Source of the DNA: a virus
Length of the DNA stretch: 28,180 nucleotides
Direction: 5' to 3' (one strand)
Virus record (IMG/VR): IMGVR_UViG_3300029266_002030
Coordinates: 1 to 28,180 of that record
Below are positions 1 to 8,229 of this stretch, one piece after another. Numbering within the stretch: position 1 is the first letter of the stretch; each line of letters starts with the position of its first letter. The notes under the pieces are model-generated. The model searched no databases and was not told the DNA's origin. It saw only the letters and a list, made by a program, of their open reading frames with translations. The position numbers and the translations under genes were made by a program.

Positions 1-1542
1 CGTATTTTTGTTTGCTGAATTTATTGGGAATTTAACAGCTTGACCACCACAATCATCTTCTTCTCTAGGGGATATTTCTTTTATACCAAGAAAAGAATCT
101 TTAGGTCTAGCTTTCCATTTGTTATGGAATTGGGAAACGGCATAAGCCCTACCATAACTAAATTCGTAAAACACATCTTGACAAGCAATAATTTCACCCA
201 TATTTATAGAAGGTTCTGGATACTTGAAGTAATTAACTCCAAAATAATAAGTTTCAGGTACTACAGTGTTTATATTAATTGACCCAGCTGGGATTCCTGG
301 TAATGTAAAAGGCATGTTTTCCATGGTGTAATACTCTTTTATTTGTGGCACTAAAAAAGCAGCTCTCCTTCTTTGTCTTGCACTACCGGTAGTTTCTAAA
401 GGTTTTACCCTAAACCTATATTTACCCTTTGTGGGTATTCCTACTGTTGGGTCTGGTGACAACTCTCTTTCCCCATATTCGTTTGTTATAACATAGTCTA
501 AATTCATAGGTACATTAACCAACCAAGCACCATTATCATCTATTGTAAAACCACCATTAATATCAAATCTTTCTAAAACAGGTATTTCTTCTATAACATC
601 TGGGTTCGTAGTAAACCCACTTGGTCTGGCTTCTTTTTTCCAGAAAGGTGTAAACCTTACAGACTCTAGAGTACCAGGTTGTGGGACTAAACTACACAAT
701 TCACCCATTTTTCTTTTAGGTTTACATTGTTTATTTACAGAATTCTTTTCAGTATCTGAAGCTACAGAACCCATAAATACGGCTGTCGGTTTTATTTCTA
801 TAGCCCCCATGTCTCTTAAATCAAAATCAGCTCTAGTAATAGAAGCTCCACAACCAGAATCGTCGTCACCCCACAATGGTCTAACATCTATAGATTTTGA
901 CATCATTATTATTTGTGGTAAAGAATCTAAATTAGAACCAGTTTTAAATGCAGCCCCATTAAAATCACTTTCTGGAAATCCTTGTAATTTAAAATCTTCT
1001 GGAACCATAGAAAAACAACCTATATCAGATAAATCTACATTCATAATTAATGATTGTTCACCCAAAGGTGCACCATAAATCATAAAATCACCAGCATCAT
1101 TTGTTTTAGCGTTATATTTGTAATATTTTTGGTAAACATGCTTAACTGATGGGGTTAGAAGTACGTCATCAACATCTGGAAAACTTCCTGTTGGTAGGTG
1201 CCCTGTATAACTAGCCGATGTTGGTAGTAAGTTATACCTGTATCCATCTTCGTTTCTAGAGTTTTGTGATTTATAAGGGTATAATTCTTTTATCTGTGGA
1301 TTTTCAGCATCTACATCATCTAGTGGGATAAAAATAGAAATTTTCGCATTTGGTAACCCAAACCCCCCATTTATTAAAACTCTTCCACAAACAACCCCAA
1401 ACTCTGAACAGTCTTTTGGGTATACGTCTGTCTGATGTAGGTTTAAACTTAGAATCTCTAATAAGTCAAAATCTTGGTTTAAATCAAAGGTAACTTCCTT
1501 ATCTACACCAATTTCAGTTCTTACTCTTAATTTTTTTAGCAT
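1..1542 (-). CDS. Large virion structural protein, N-terminal 514 residues (probable baseplate or tail-fibre component; cut by window edge)
   Basis: The minus strand is open from an ATG at 1542 to the left edge without a stop, giving at least 514 residues (start MLKKLRVRTEIGVDKEVTFD). Residues about 48-76 (GVVCGRVLINGGFGLPNAKI and following) look like the first strands of a carboxypeptidase-regulatory or transthyretin-like beta-sandwich. A second matching half near residues 155-185 (NDAGDFMIYGAPLGEQSLIM) suggests the fold is interrupted by an insertion. The gene follows gp25 and gp6 with a 73-base gap, so by T4 order it could be a gp7-type wedge protein or a fibre connector. That assignment is from position and not from a recognised family. 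No signal peptide or membrane segment is visible. The start is supported by a TATTTAT element 16 bases upstream. Confidence 0.75.
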   Translation of the reverse strand, partial: MLKKLRVRTEIGVDKEVTFDLNQDFDLLEILSLNLHQTDVYPKDCSEFGVVCGRVLINGGFGLPNAKISIFIPLDDVDAENPQIKELYPYKSQNSRNEDGYRYNLLPTSASYTGHLPTGSFPDVDDVLLTPSVKHVYQKYYKYNAKTNDAGDFMIYGAPLGEQSLIMNVDLSDIGCFSMVPEDFKLQGFPESDFNGAAFKTGSNLDSLPQIIMMSKSIDVRPLWGDDDSGCGASITRADFDLRDMGAIEIKPTAVFMGSVASDTEKNSVNKQCKPKRKMGELCSLVPQPGTLESVRFTPFWKKEARPSGFTTNPDVIEEIPVLERFDINGGFTIDDNGAWLVNVPMNLDYVITNEYGERELSPDPTVGIPTKGKYRFRVKPLETTGSARQRRRAAFLVPQIKEYYTMENMPFTLPGIPAGSININTVVPETYYFGVNYFKYPEPSINMGEIIACQDVFYEFSYGRAYAVSQFHNKWKARPKDSFLGIKEISPREEDDCGGQAVKFPINSANKNT

Positions 1543-1591
1543 TAGATGTGTTTATATGATAAATACTTCTTATTGTAAAATCAAAAATACA

Positions 1592-1622
1592 CTCCTAACC
1601 AAATTATGTAAATAATTAGGAG
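1592..1622 (-). terminator. Weak hairpin at the end of the gp6-like gene
   Basis: On the minus strand CTCCTAA pairs with TTAGGAG, and an inner TTAT-TTAC-ATAA can extend the stem with a 5-base bulge. The stop codon of the gp6-like gene lies inside the stem. The following bases (TGTATTTTTGATTTT) are T-rich but not a clean run, so this may be a leaky terminator, an RNA-processing element, or chance. Confidence 0.3.
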
Positions 1623-3472
1623 AAGTTTGGCCTATCTATTTGTTTTACTCTAACACGTATATCAACATCCGGGTACTTAATTTGTGGTATTTCATCCGGT
1701 AAGAAGAATAATGTTTGGTCCATAACATTTATTCTATTATTAGATGGGTTGGTAGATGATTGAGCCATGTATGGTTGGGATGTTTGTGAATCTGAATATG
1801 TCCCACCAAATTCATTAAAGACTCTGATATCTATAACATTTAAAACCCCTGGTTGTTCAGAAATTTTACCATATAATTGACTTAGACTAATAGTTTGACC
1901 CAACTCGTTCGAATCTATATTAAAAAAGTCTTTAGTTGTACTTATAACATTACCCACAACTTGACTTTGATTCACATCATTAGTTATTACAACATCAACA
2001 TCTAAACTAATATCAATAACATTAGCTGAAGTAACTTCTATATAATCATTTATCATCCTATAATTAGAAAGATATTCAGCTACATTATTTTTAAGTGTTG
2101 AACTTACGTTTGATGTAAGTGAACCTTCCGGTGAGTAGGACAATAAACTAATTTTTATTTTATTTTCTATTTCGGTAACACCAACCTTTGCGGCGGCACC
2201 GTACTGAGCTGGCATAGTTCTAGTTCTAGCTACATAATCATTTATGGTGACAGCTCTATTTTGTGCTGCAAAATTAAAAGTTACGTAATTCCTAACCTCT
2301 TCGGTTGACATTTGGTCGTCCCCACCAATTGCTGATGTAATATTAGTAACTTGTAAACTATTAGAAACACTACTATTAATTAGAGATACAGGACCAGAAA
2401 CTACAAAATCTACAACACCTAAAGAATTTATAGCTCCAGCTCCTAAATTAGAAGCCTTACCACCACCTACCCTATATTGTATAAAAAGTGTAGTATTTCC
2501 TCTAACGGCTGAACCTAAAGAAATGTTATTCATAAATTTATTTAGGTTAACATTAACACCATATTTAGAAAATTCGTCTAGTAATTTTTGTGACCTATTA
2601 TTACCATTACCAAAAGTTAAGAAAAAGAAACCTTCTGGTGTAAATTCACTAACAAATCTATTATCTGTGTTAATATATTTTCCCACTTTCATTCCTGGTT
2701 CGTCAGATGGTGTACTTGGGTCTATTTCAAAAATTTCTGATTCCGCTAAAGCGTCTACTTCGTACCACTTATTTTCTTTAGCTGTTATAAACTCTAAAGA
2801 TGATGGTAGTGTTGTGTAACCCAAACCCTCTTTTTGTATTATCGAGGTAACCCCCAATACGTTTCTTTCAGGTAAAAATAATTTAAAGAATGGTTTACTG
2901 TCAATATCTGTAATTTCTTTTTTAAATATTTTTGTAACACCGTTTACCACAACTTCTCTTTTTGTTATGGTATAATTTTGTATAATACCATTAGCGTTTA
3001 AATTAGGTATTTTAGTTCTATTAACAACACCCTCAACATTATATGGTGATGAAAAATCACAGTCGTTTGATAATTCGAAAACTTGACCACCACCCCTTAC
3101 TTGAGCTCCCCTCCTTAAAAAACCTAAATAACGTGCATCTTCTTTATCACCTCTAGCTGGTACTACAATAGAAAAATCACAAAGTGTAAGTGATGGTCTA
3201 TTTCCCGGTATTTTAAGACCGTAGGTTCTAGCTATATTAAATATTGAACTTCTTTCTTGGGCAAACCCTAAAACGGTTTCTTGGAAAGTTCTATCAATAT
3301 TAAAATGGAGGTTGTCAGCTACAGCAGCGTTTAAATCTAAAAAAACCGAGTAGATTGAGGAGTCATTAGCGTTTTTAATTAAATCTGGGTAGTATATGTT
3401 AGTTAACCTTAGTAGTTCATTTCTTAAACCTAAAAAATCTCTTTCTGTATAAGCTATTTTTTTCTCTGCCAT
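1616..3472 (-). CDS. Baseplate wedge protein, gp6 / baseplate J-like
   Basis: A 618-residue protein with the general build of T4 gp6 and baseplate J proteins, which form the ring linking baseplate wedges around the hub. The N-terminal part (YTERDFLGLRNELLRLTNIY, then a helical stretch with DLNAAVADNLHFNIDRTFQE) matches the helical start of this family. The C-terminal region (LGQTISLSQLYGKISEQPGV followed by LNVIDIRVFNEF) matches its usual end, in which a repeated alpha/beta unit closes with a 'pGV..v.' strand. The gene lies one base after the gp25-like gene, as expected for co-translated wedge partners. T4 gp6 is about 660 residues, so length agrees. No catalytic motif is expected or seen. 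Confidence 0.82.
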   Translation of the reverse strand: MAEKKIAYTERDFLGLRNELLRLTNIYYPDLIKNANDSSIYSVFLDLNAAVADNLHFNIDRTFQETVLGFAQERSSIFNIARTYGLKIPGNRPSLTLCDFSIVVPARGDKEDARYLGFLRRGAQVRGGGQVFELSNDCDFSSPYNVEGVVNRTKIPNLNANGIIQNYTITKREVVVNGVTKIFKKEITDIDSKPFFKLFLPERNVLGVTSIIQKEGLGYTTLPSSLEFITAKENKWYEVDALAESEIFEIDPSTPSDEPGMKVGKYINTDNRFVSEFTPEGFFFLTFGNGNNRSQKLLDEFSKYGVNVNLNKFMNNISLGSAVRGNTTLFIQYRVGGGKASNLGAGAINSLGVVDFVVSGPVSLINSSVSNSLQVTNITSAIGGDDQMSTEEVRNYVTFNFAAQNRAVTINDYVARTRTMPAQYGAAAKVGVTEIENKIKISLLSYSPEGSLTSNVSSTLKNNVAEYLSNYRMINDYIEVTSANVIDISLDVDVVITNDVNQSQVVGNVISTTKDFFNIDSNELGQTISLSQLYGKISEQPGVLNVIDIRVFNEFGGTYSDSQTSQPYMAQSSTNPSNNRINVMDQTLFFLPDEIPQIKYPDVDIRVRVKQIDRPNFS

Positions 3473-3473
3473 A

Positions 3474-3980
3474 TTATAAATTTATAATAATAAAGTCTCT
3501 AGTACCAAAGACATCATCTTTTATGCTATAATCAATAAAAATTTTAGCTGTATATTCTTCAGTACCATCCCCAGCGACCCTATAAATCCTATCATCTAAA
3601 TCTGTGTCTAGGGGACTTTCTTTAGCCATTATAGATGGGTGATTAGATTCATTAATTTTTTTATCATTTTCCCTAACATCTTCCAGACTCTCAATTTTTA
3701 TTTCATTTACTATTACATTAGATACGTATTTTTTTATCACGTCTCTAAGTTCTGAATCTATAGCTTGGAATGTAGTACTGTCTAATGGTTCGAATATGTA
3801 TTCGTAAAGTCTTGTACCAAAATCAGGTAAAAAATACCTTGACCCCTTTCTTGTTAATATAAGGTGTATTAAATCAGCTTTAGTTTCTTCAGCAACAGAA
3901 GTGGTTGTTTTTAAAAATAATCCACTATCACTGTCTTGGAAGGGAAAAGCTATACCGTATCTTTCTCTAGCTATTGTCAT
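3474..3980 (-). CDS. Baseplate wedge protein, gp25-like (GPW/gp25 family)
   Basis: A 168-residue protein of the gp25/GpW baseplate family, which makes the sheath-like attachment point between wedge and sheath. The hallmark is visible at residues about 41-67: LILTRKGSRYFLPDFGTRLY, then EYIFEP, matching the family pattern of an 'I...L.T..G.R...P.FG..L....FEP' core. It is longer than T4 gp25 (132 residues) because of a charged insertion near residues 100-130 (REND through DLDD) before the final strands. The ATG at 3980 has a TATTTAT element 5 bases upstream, and the gene ends one base before the gp6-like start. Confidence 0.9.
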   Translation of the reverse strand: MTIARERYGIAFPFQDSDSGLFLKTTTSVAEETKADLIHLILTRKGSRYFLPDFGTRLYEYIFEPLDSTTFQAIDSELRDVIKKYVSNVIVNEIKIESLEDVRENDKKINESNHPSIMAKESPLDTDLDDRIYRVAGDGTEEYTAKIFIDYSIKDDVFGTRDFIIINL

Positions 3981-4004
3981 ATTAAATAAATACTGTAGTT
4001 TAGA

Positions 4005-4217
4005 TTATCTTCCGACTCTTTGGAACATACCGTTTATAATTTCCTCTATAGCTGATATTACAGCGTATTGGTCTCCACCCCAGTTAGATTTATGACGTTC
4101 AATAAGTCTTTCAACAACATATTTTACATCTTTATCTAATAACTCCCATTTTCTATCATCTTCTGGTTGCCAATAAGACTCTTCTCTTAATATTTTTTTA
4201 ATTAGGTCCTCCATCAT
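4005..4217 (-). CDS. Small helical protein of unknown function
   Basis: An open frame of 70 residues from the ATG at 4217 (or 69 from the adjacent ATG at 4214). A GTG at 4232 would add five hydrophobic residues but is less likely. The product begins MMEDLIKKILREESYWQPED and appears wholly helical, with a second helix around residues 30-45 (VKYVVERLIERHKSNWGG). Its start overlaps the 3' end of the preceding DUF5522-like gene by 20 bases, and the gp25-like gene follows after 24 bases. I do not recognise the family. The short amphipathic N-terminus ending LREE resembles leader helices on other proteins of this phage type, which could mean packaging into the capsid, but that is only an idea. Confidence 0.6.
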   Translation of the reverse strand: MMEDLIKKILREESYWQPEDDRKWELLDKDVKYVVERLIERHKSNWGGDQYAVISAIEEIINGMFQRVGR

Positions 4218-4437
4218 TATTATAAATATCACTTCTAAGTTCTTTATTTAACTTAAGGTGCTGTGGCCAAAAAGGACAGTGTTTACACCCATTACCACAA
4301 CAACTACCCCTTTTTTTATGATATTGTTCAGTCATAACCATAGTACCGTTCTTCCAATAAAAATCTTCTGGTTGTAGTTTTGGTTTAACAAATTCTTTAT
4401 AATGTAATTCACTAATCCAATCATCATTTCTTTTCAT
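4198..4437 (-). CDS. DUF5522-like cysteine-rich small protein
   Basis: A 79-residue protein with a striking motif at residues 41-56, KKRGSCCGNGCKHCPF, preceded by TMVMTEQYH. This is the layout of the DUF5522 family as I remember it (small proteins with 'YHL.RGyCCG.GCRHCPy'), common in Bacteroidota and of unknown function. The four cysteines C46, C47, C51 and C54 could bind zinc or an iron-sulfur cluster. The ATG at 4437 is preceded by a purine stretch AGAGGTTAGAG, one of the few Shine-Dalgarno-like leaders here. The gene sits directly after the ribonucleotide reductase, so a redox or cofactor link is possible but unproven. Its 3' end overlaps the next small gene. Confidence 0.75.
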   Translation of the reverse strand: MKRNDDWISELHYKEFVKPKLQPEDFYWKNGTMVMTEQYHKKRGSCCGNGCKHCPFWPQHLKLNKELRSDIYNNDGGPN

Positions 4438-4469
4438 CTCTAACCTCTTTTACTTATTTTTTAGTAAAC

Positions 4470-6374
4470 CTATATATCGTTTAATTCTTTTTCTTTTTCT
4501 AAAGATTTTAAATCCACATCTATCTCACATTGTCCACCAGAACAAGCTAACTCACCACTTAAATCAGTATTATCATCTAGTTCTATAACCCTAGTTAAAT
4601 CAATATCTGTTAAAGATTTCATCATTTCCTCATATTTTTCTTCTGTTATATCCTCAAATGGAGCTTGTGTGTATGTCCCACCATTGTAGGGTAATACGGA
4701 AAGTCCATTATAGTGTTTTCTATTTTCCCACATCCACTCCCCAGCTGGGTCCCATTCGTGGTCTCTTAATGAAATTGTAGCTGAAACATTGTGTGAGTTA
4801 GAACCCTTTCTATGTCCACTTCTAACCCATTCTGTTGCGATTTTTTTAACTCTTTCCAATAAATCAAATGGGGACTCTGTTCTCATAATAGCCCCTTTAG
4901 GTGCTTTTTGTGGTACAGAAATAACCGCTGTATCATGTGGTCTAAAGTACTCATCTTCGACTAGTTCTGGGTGGTGTAGGTTTAAGTAAGTGTAAATAGC
5001 TTCGTTTTTACCAACTCTAACCCTCCTAACATAATAATCGTTATGCCATGCATGAATACCAGACGAAGTCCCTAAAGTTAATGATGTTGTTCCAGCTGGT
5101 TTTACCGTAGTTGTTCTAGCTGCTGGATTAATATCTAACAATTTAGAAACTCTAGTATTTTCTCTTTTAACTAAACTAGCAGCTTTTTTTGTATCGTAAT
5201 TTAAAACTTTACCACTACCTATACCAGTCATTGAGACACCAATTAAAGCGTCCTTTTCCGTTGTTTCTTGCCAAACTTCCCTTAAGTAATGAAAAGACGT
5301 GTACCCCGCTTGAAGTGTTCCGATGAAAGCTGCGACCTTTACTCTTTCATTTAAGTCTTCTTGTGATTCTATGTTCGACACATTTACTTCACATAAATTA
5401 CAAAACTGGTAAGGTCTTAACGCTATTTCACAACATGGGTTAGTTCCCCAATCTTTATCGTTGTTTAAATATATACCTGGTTCACCTGCTCCTGATAATT
5501 CAACACGTTTCCAAAGGTTCATAAAAAACTCTTTAGTTATTTTATGTCTCATCAAACAAGCTGAATTATTTGCCCTACCTCTTTGGGGGTTTAATTCCCA
5601 CCAATTACCTGTTTTACAACCAATCATAGAGTCGTCATCCGCTGAAAATAGTGATATAAGGGCTGCTCTTCTAATACCACCAGCTAATACAGCATCTGCT
5701 ATATGACACACAATATCGTGGACTTCTAATGTGGTTAATTGGTCCCCATTTTCTTTTTCTAATAATATACCCTCAATCTTAACTAAACATTCTTTTAATG
5801 GTTGAGGTCCTGGGGCTTTCCCTCCTGAGGTAATTAATCTCGCACCTTTGGCTCTAATATCCGTATAATCAAACTCCACTCTAGACCCACCACCATTCAT
5901 GTATGATTTCATTAAAACCTTAATTGAGTCGGCCCAACCTTCAATAGAATCTCCAATTAAAAATCTCCTCTTTCTTTTTGGATATGGTTTGGATATAACT
6001 GGTAGTTTAGCTACATGGTGTTTTTGAACTGAATAACCTACACCAGTTCCACCTAATAATAGAAACATACATTCTGAAAAAGAATCTATATGGTCAAGTG
6101 GCATGTACGCACAGTTATAAATTCTATTTGGGGATATTTCAATCGGTTTACCCCCGAACTGCATACTCCTCATTGATGGTAGTACTTTTTTGTCGTAGAC
6201 AAATTTATACTTTTCTTCTATTTCCTCTTTTAACTTTGGGTAAGTTTTTATGTGCATGTTTTTATTCCTAGTTACCAACTCTTCCCAAGTCTCCCTTCTT
6301 TCTAGTTCTGGTAGATATTTTGCGTACTTCATGTAGACAGTAATATCCGATAAAATTTTATTCGAAATTTCCAT
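4470..6374 (-). CDS. Class II (adenosylcobalamin-dependent) ribonucleotide reductase
   Basis: A 634-residue monomeric class II reductase of the Lactobacillus leichmannii RTPR type, making deoxyribonucleotides for phage replication using a B12-derived radical. Catalytic residues are visible: C88 (RIYNCAYMPL) as one active-site thiol, then NPCCEIALRPYQFC at 312-325, giving N312, the thiyl-radical cysteine C314, E316 and the second thiol C325. The C-terminal shuttle pair is C611 and C616 (ACSGGQC, a C-x4-C as in RTPR). The loop VEFDYTDIRAKGARLITSGG and KAPGPQPL at 166-193 matches the substrate-specificity and finger-loop region. It is about 100 residues shorter than the 739-residue RTPR, with a shorter distance between C88 and C314. 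No partner small subunit is needed. It begins 15 bases after the helicase gene. Confidence 0.92.
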   Translation of the reverse strand: MEISNKILSDITVYMKYAKYLPELERRETWEELVTRNKNMHIKTYPKLKEEIEEKYKFVYDKKVLPSMRSMQFGGKPIEISPNRIYNCAYMPLDHIDSFSECMFLLLGGTGVGYSVQKHHVAKLPVISKPYPKRKRRFLIGDSIEGWADSIKVLMKSYMNGGGSRVEFDYTDIRAKGARLITSGGKAPGPQPLKECLVKIEGILLEKENGDQLTTLEVHDIVCHIADAVLAGGIRRAALISLFSADDDSMIGCKTGNWWELNPQRGRANNSACLMRHKITKEFFMNLWKRVELSGAGEPGIYLNNDKDWGTNPCCEIALRPYQFCNLCEVNVSNIESQEDLNERVKVAAFIGTLQAGYTSFHYLREVWQETTEKDALIGVSMTGIGSGKVLNYDTKKAASLVKRENTRVSKLLDINPAARTTTVKPAGTTSLTLGTSSGIHAWHNDYYVRRVRVGKNEAIYTYLNLHHPELVEDEYFRPHDTAVISVPQKAPKGAIMRTESPFDLLERVKKIATEWVRSGHRKGSNSHNVSATISLRDHEWDPAGEWMWENRKHYNGLSVLPYNGGTYTQAPFEDITEEKYEEMMKSLTDIDLTRVIELDDNTDLSGELACSGGQCEIDVDLKSLEKEKELNDI

Positions 6375-6389
6375 ATTTTTATTTTTATT

Positions 6390-7763
6390 TTATTTATTTA
6401 ATACTTTTTCTCTTCTTTCAAGAGCATCCATTACTCTTTTTCGATTTCTTTGTGTTTTGTCTTCTTCGAAACCTAAGAAGGTTTGTGTTGATTGGGTGTC
6501 TATTTCTAAAGTGGCGTTGTTAAATGTACAATTTTCAAATATAATACCATCCTGACCCAATCTAGATTTAGTAATAGCGATAGTTGCTAACCCCAATTCT
6601 TTTTGTTGTAATGTTTTTGCCACTGAAATTATGACATGACCTACTTGAGCTTTTTTAATGGAGCCCCCCATTTGGTCTGTTGTTACCACCTCAGACGATA
6701 TAGATGACCTATTACCTTGTGCTGCGGTCCACCCAACTAAATTTAACTCATGACACATACCTTCAAATTTTCTCATAACAGAACCTTCACCTTTCCACTC
6801 ATCGTTATAACTTCTATCTGGTATAACACAGTCTATATAATCTAAAACTACAATATCCAAGGTGGTACCTTCTGCTGTTATTTTTCTAATTTGGTTTTTA
6901 ATTTGAGCGATGGTAAATTCGTCAGATGCTAACTTCTTTAATATTAACTTACCACCATTTTTTTTCATCTCATCAGCCTTAGAAAGTACTATTTCTTTAT
7001 TGTCACTTAGTTTTTGGGGTTCTATCCCGGTCCAACATGTAAAATGTTTTCTTTGTATAATTTTAGGATTATCTTCAAAAAATATTTGTAAAACATTATA
7101 CCCCATATTAAAAGCTGTATTTGCAAACCTAGTTAGTATCGTTGTTTTACCAACACCTGTCGGTGCTAAGATAACACCTAACTCACCTTTTGCTAACCCT
7201 CCGTTTAATAAATTGTCGATTCCATCTATCCCAGTGGGTATTGGGTGTCTATAGTCTTCCTTTAAAACGTCTTCTAGATTTTGGAATACTTCTAGTGTTC
7301 CTTCATCCCCCTCACCAATACTAATAGCTTCTCGTATATATTCTTCACATAAATCATAACTCTCAAAGTCACCCTTTTCTAATATAGTCTCCACCTTTCT
7401 AATAGCTTTTTTTAATTCTTGTTGTTTACAAAATTTTATTGTTTTTTCTTTTATAAACAAATGGTCCTCAAAAGAAGAATCCTTTATTTCTTTTAGCATA
7501 TCAATAACACATTTTTTAGCCATTTCAGAAGAAATTTCTAATTGTGTTAATTGTTCTATACCTTCAAAAGATGGTAGTGATTGGTACTTATCATAATATT
7601 CTTTCATCATTTGCATAATTAATTTGAAGTATTGGTTATCAAAATATTTTGATTGTATACTATCAATTATGGATTGTGCAAATAATTTATCTGTTATAAT
7701 TAGATTTAGTATTTTTAGTTGGAAGTTGTGTCCTAGGTATCCAAAATTTTCGGTGTTTGTCAT
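6390..7763 (-). CDS. Replicative DNA helicase, DnaB / T4 gp41-like
   Basis: A 457-residue RecA-fold helicase that would unwind duplex DNA ahead of the phage polymerase as a hexamer. The N-terminal 150 residues are helical, like the DnaB N-domain. The motor domain has Walker A APTGVGKTT at 200-208, Walker B LDIVVLDYID around D308, and the motif 3-like VGWTAAQGNRSS near 344-355. The stretch PTGIDGIDNLLNGGLAKGEL before Walker A is the usual entry strand of DnaB/gp41 proteins. The C-terminus is short and basic (RNRKRVMDALERREKVLNK). No primase domain is fused and no primase is in the window. A TATTTAT element lies 16 bases before the ATG at 7763. It sits between an unknown protein and the reductase. 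Confidence 0.92.
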   Translation of the reverse strand: MTNTENFGYLGHNFQLKILNLIITDKLFAQSIIDSIQSKYFDNQYFKLIMQMMKEYYDKYQSLPSFEGIEQLTQLEISSEMAKKCVIDMLKEIKDSSFEDHLFIKEKTIKFCKQQELKKAIRKVETILEKGDFESYDLCEEYIREAISIGEGDEGTLEVFQNLEDVLKEDYRHPIPTGIDGIDNLLNGGLAKGELGVILAPTGVGKTTILTRFANTAFNMGYNVLQIFFEDNPKIIQRKHFTCWTGIEPQKLSDNKEIVLSKADEMKKNGGKLILKKLASDEFTIAQIKNQIRKITAEGTTLDIVVLDYIDCVIPDRSYNDEWKGEGSVMRKFEGMCHELNLVGWTAAQGNRSSISSEVVTTDQMGGSIKKAQVGHVIISVAKTLQQKELGLATIAITKSRLGQDGIIFENCTFNNATLEIDTQSTQTFLGFEEDKTQRNRKRVMDALERREKVLNK

Positions 7764-7799
7764 ATGCTGTTCTTTAGAAATAAATATTAAAATTACTAA

Positions 7800-8228
7800 T
7801 TAAAGTTGTTTATCTAGGTAGTAGGTGTCCACATCTCTAAGTGACAAAACGTCAGTTAATTCTCTAAGTATGTAAGAAATTTTTGGTCTTATGTCTACAG
7901 AAAACTTTACTTTAGGTGGGTAAATGTCGGCAGGGAAAATTCTTTTCATAATTACCTGATTACCTTTTTTAATACTTATCGTAAAATAATCTTTTTCTTC
8001 ATGTAATTTTGACATATCTTCCTTATAAAATTCATCAATAATATCTATTGTTTTTAATAATAACTCATGACATATAGTATCTTTTATGTATTTAACAGTC
8101 TCATATAGGTCTACAGACTTTACGGTTTTTGGATTATGATTTCTTACTGTAAAAAATCTTTGGCATATAATATTATCTTTTATCGATAATACGAATTCAA
8201 ACTTTTCTTTTTCTTCAAATTGTTTCAT
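7800..8228 (-). CDS. Conserved-looking hypothetical protein in the replication block
   Basis: A 142-residue acidic/basic mixed protein that I do not recognise. It alternates short strands and charged helices (KFEFVLSIKDNIICQRFFTV near the start, then VKYIKDTICHELLLKTIDII) and carries a proline-rich turn IYPPKVKFSVDIRPK near 110. No cofactor motif, signal peptide or membrane segment is visible. It starts one base after the RNase H-like gene and is followed by the helicase gene, so it is co-expressed with replication proteins. An accessory replication factor is possible. The ATG at 8228 is the only sensible start. Confidence 0.7.
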   Translation of the reverse strand: MKQFEEKEKFEFVLSIKDNIICQRFFTVRNHNPKTVKSVDLYETVKYIKDTICHELLLKTIDIIDEFYKEDMSKLHEEKDYFTISIKKGNQVIMKRIFPADIYPPKVKFSVDIRPKISYILRELTDVLSLRDVDTYYLDKQL

Positions 8229-8229
8229 T

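Noticed and set aside
809-1078. Plus-strand open frame of 89 codons (also 40-282, 2523-2819, 8327-8878, 9718-10083, 21651-22025 and others)
   Set aside because: Each lies opposite a clear minus-strand gene with recognisable product or continuous frame; compositions look like antisense shadows and no domain is visible.
4218-4232. GTG start at 4232 for the 70-residue protein
   Set aside because: Two ATG codons at 4217 and 4214 give a clean amphipathic start and a normal overlap with the preceding gene.
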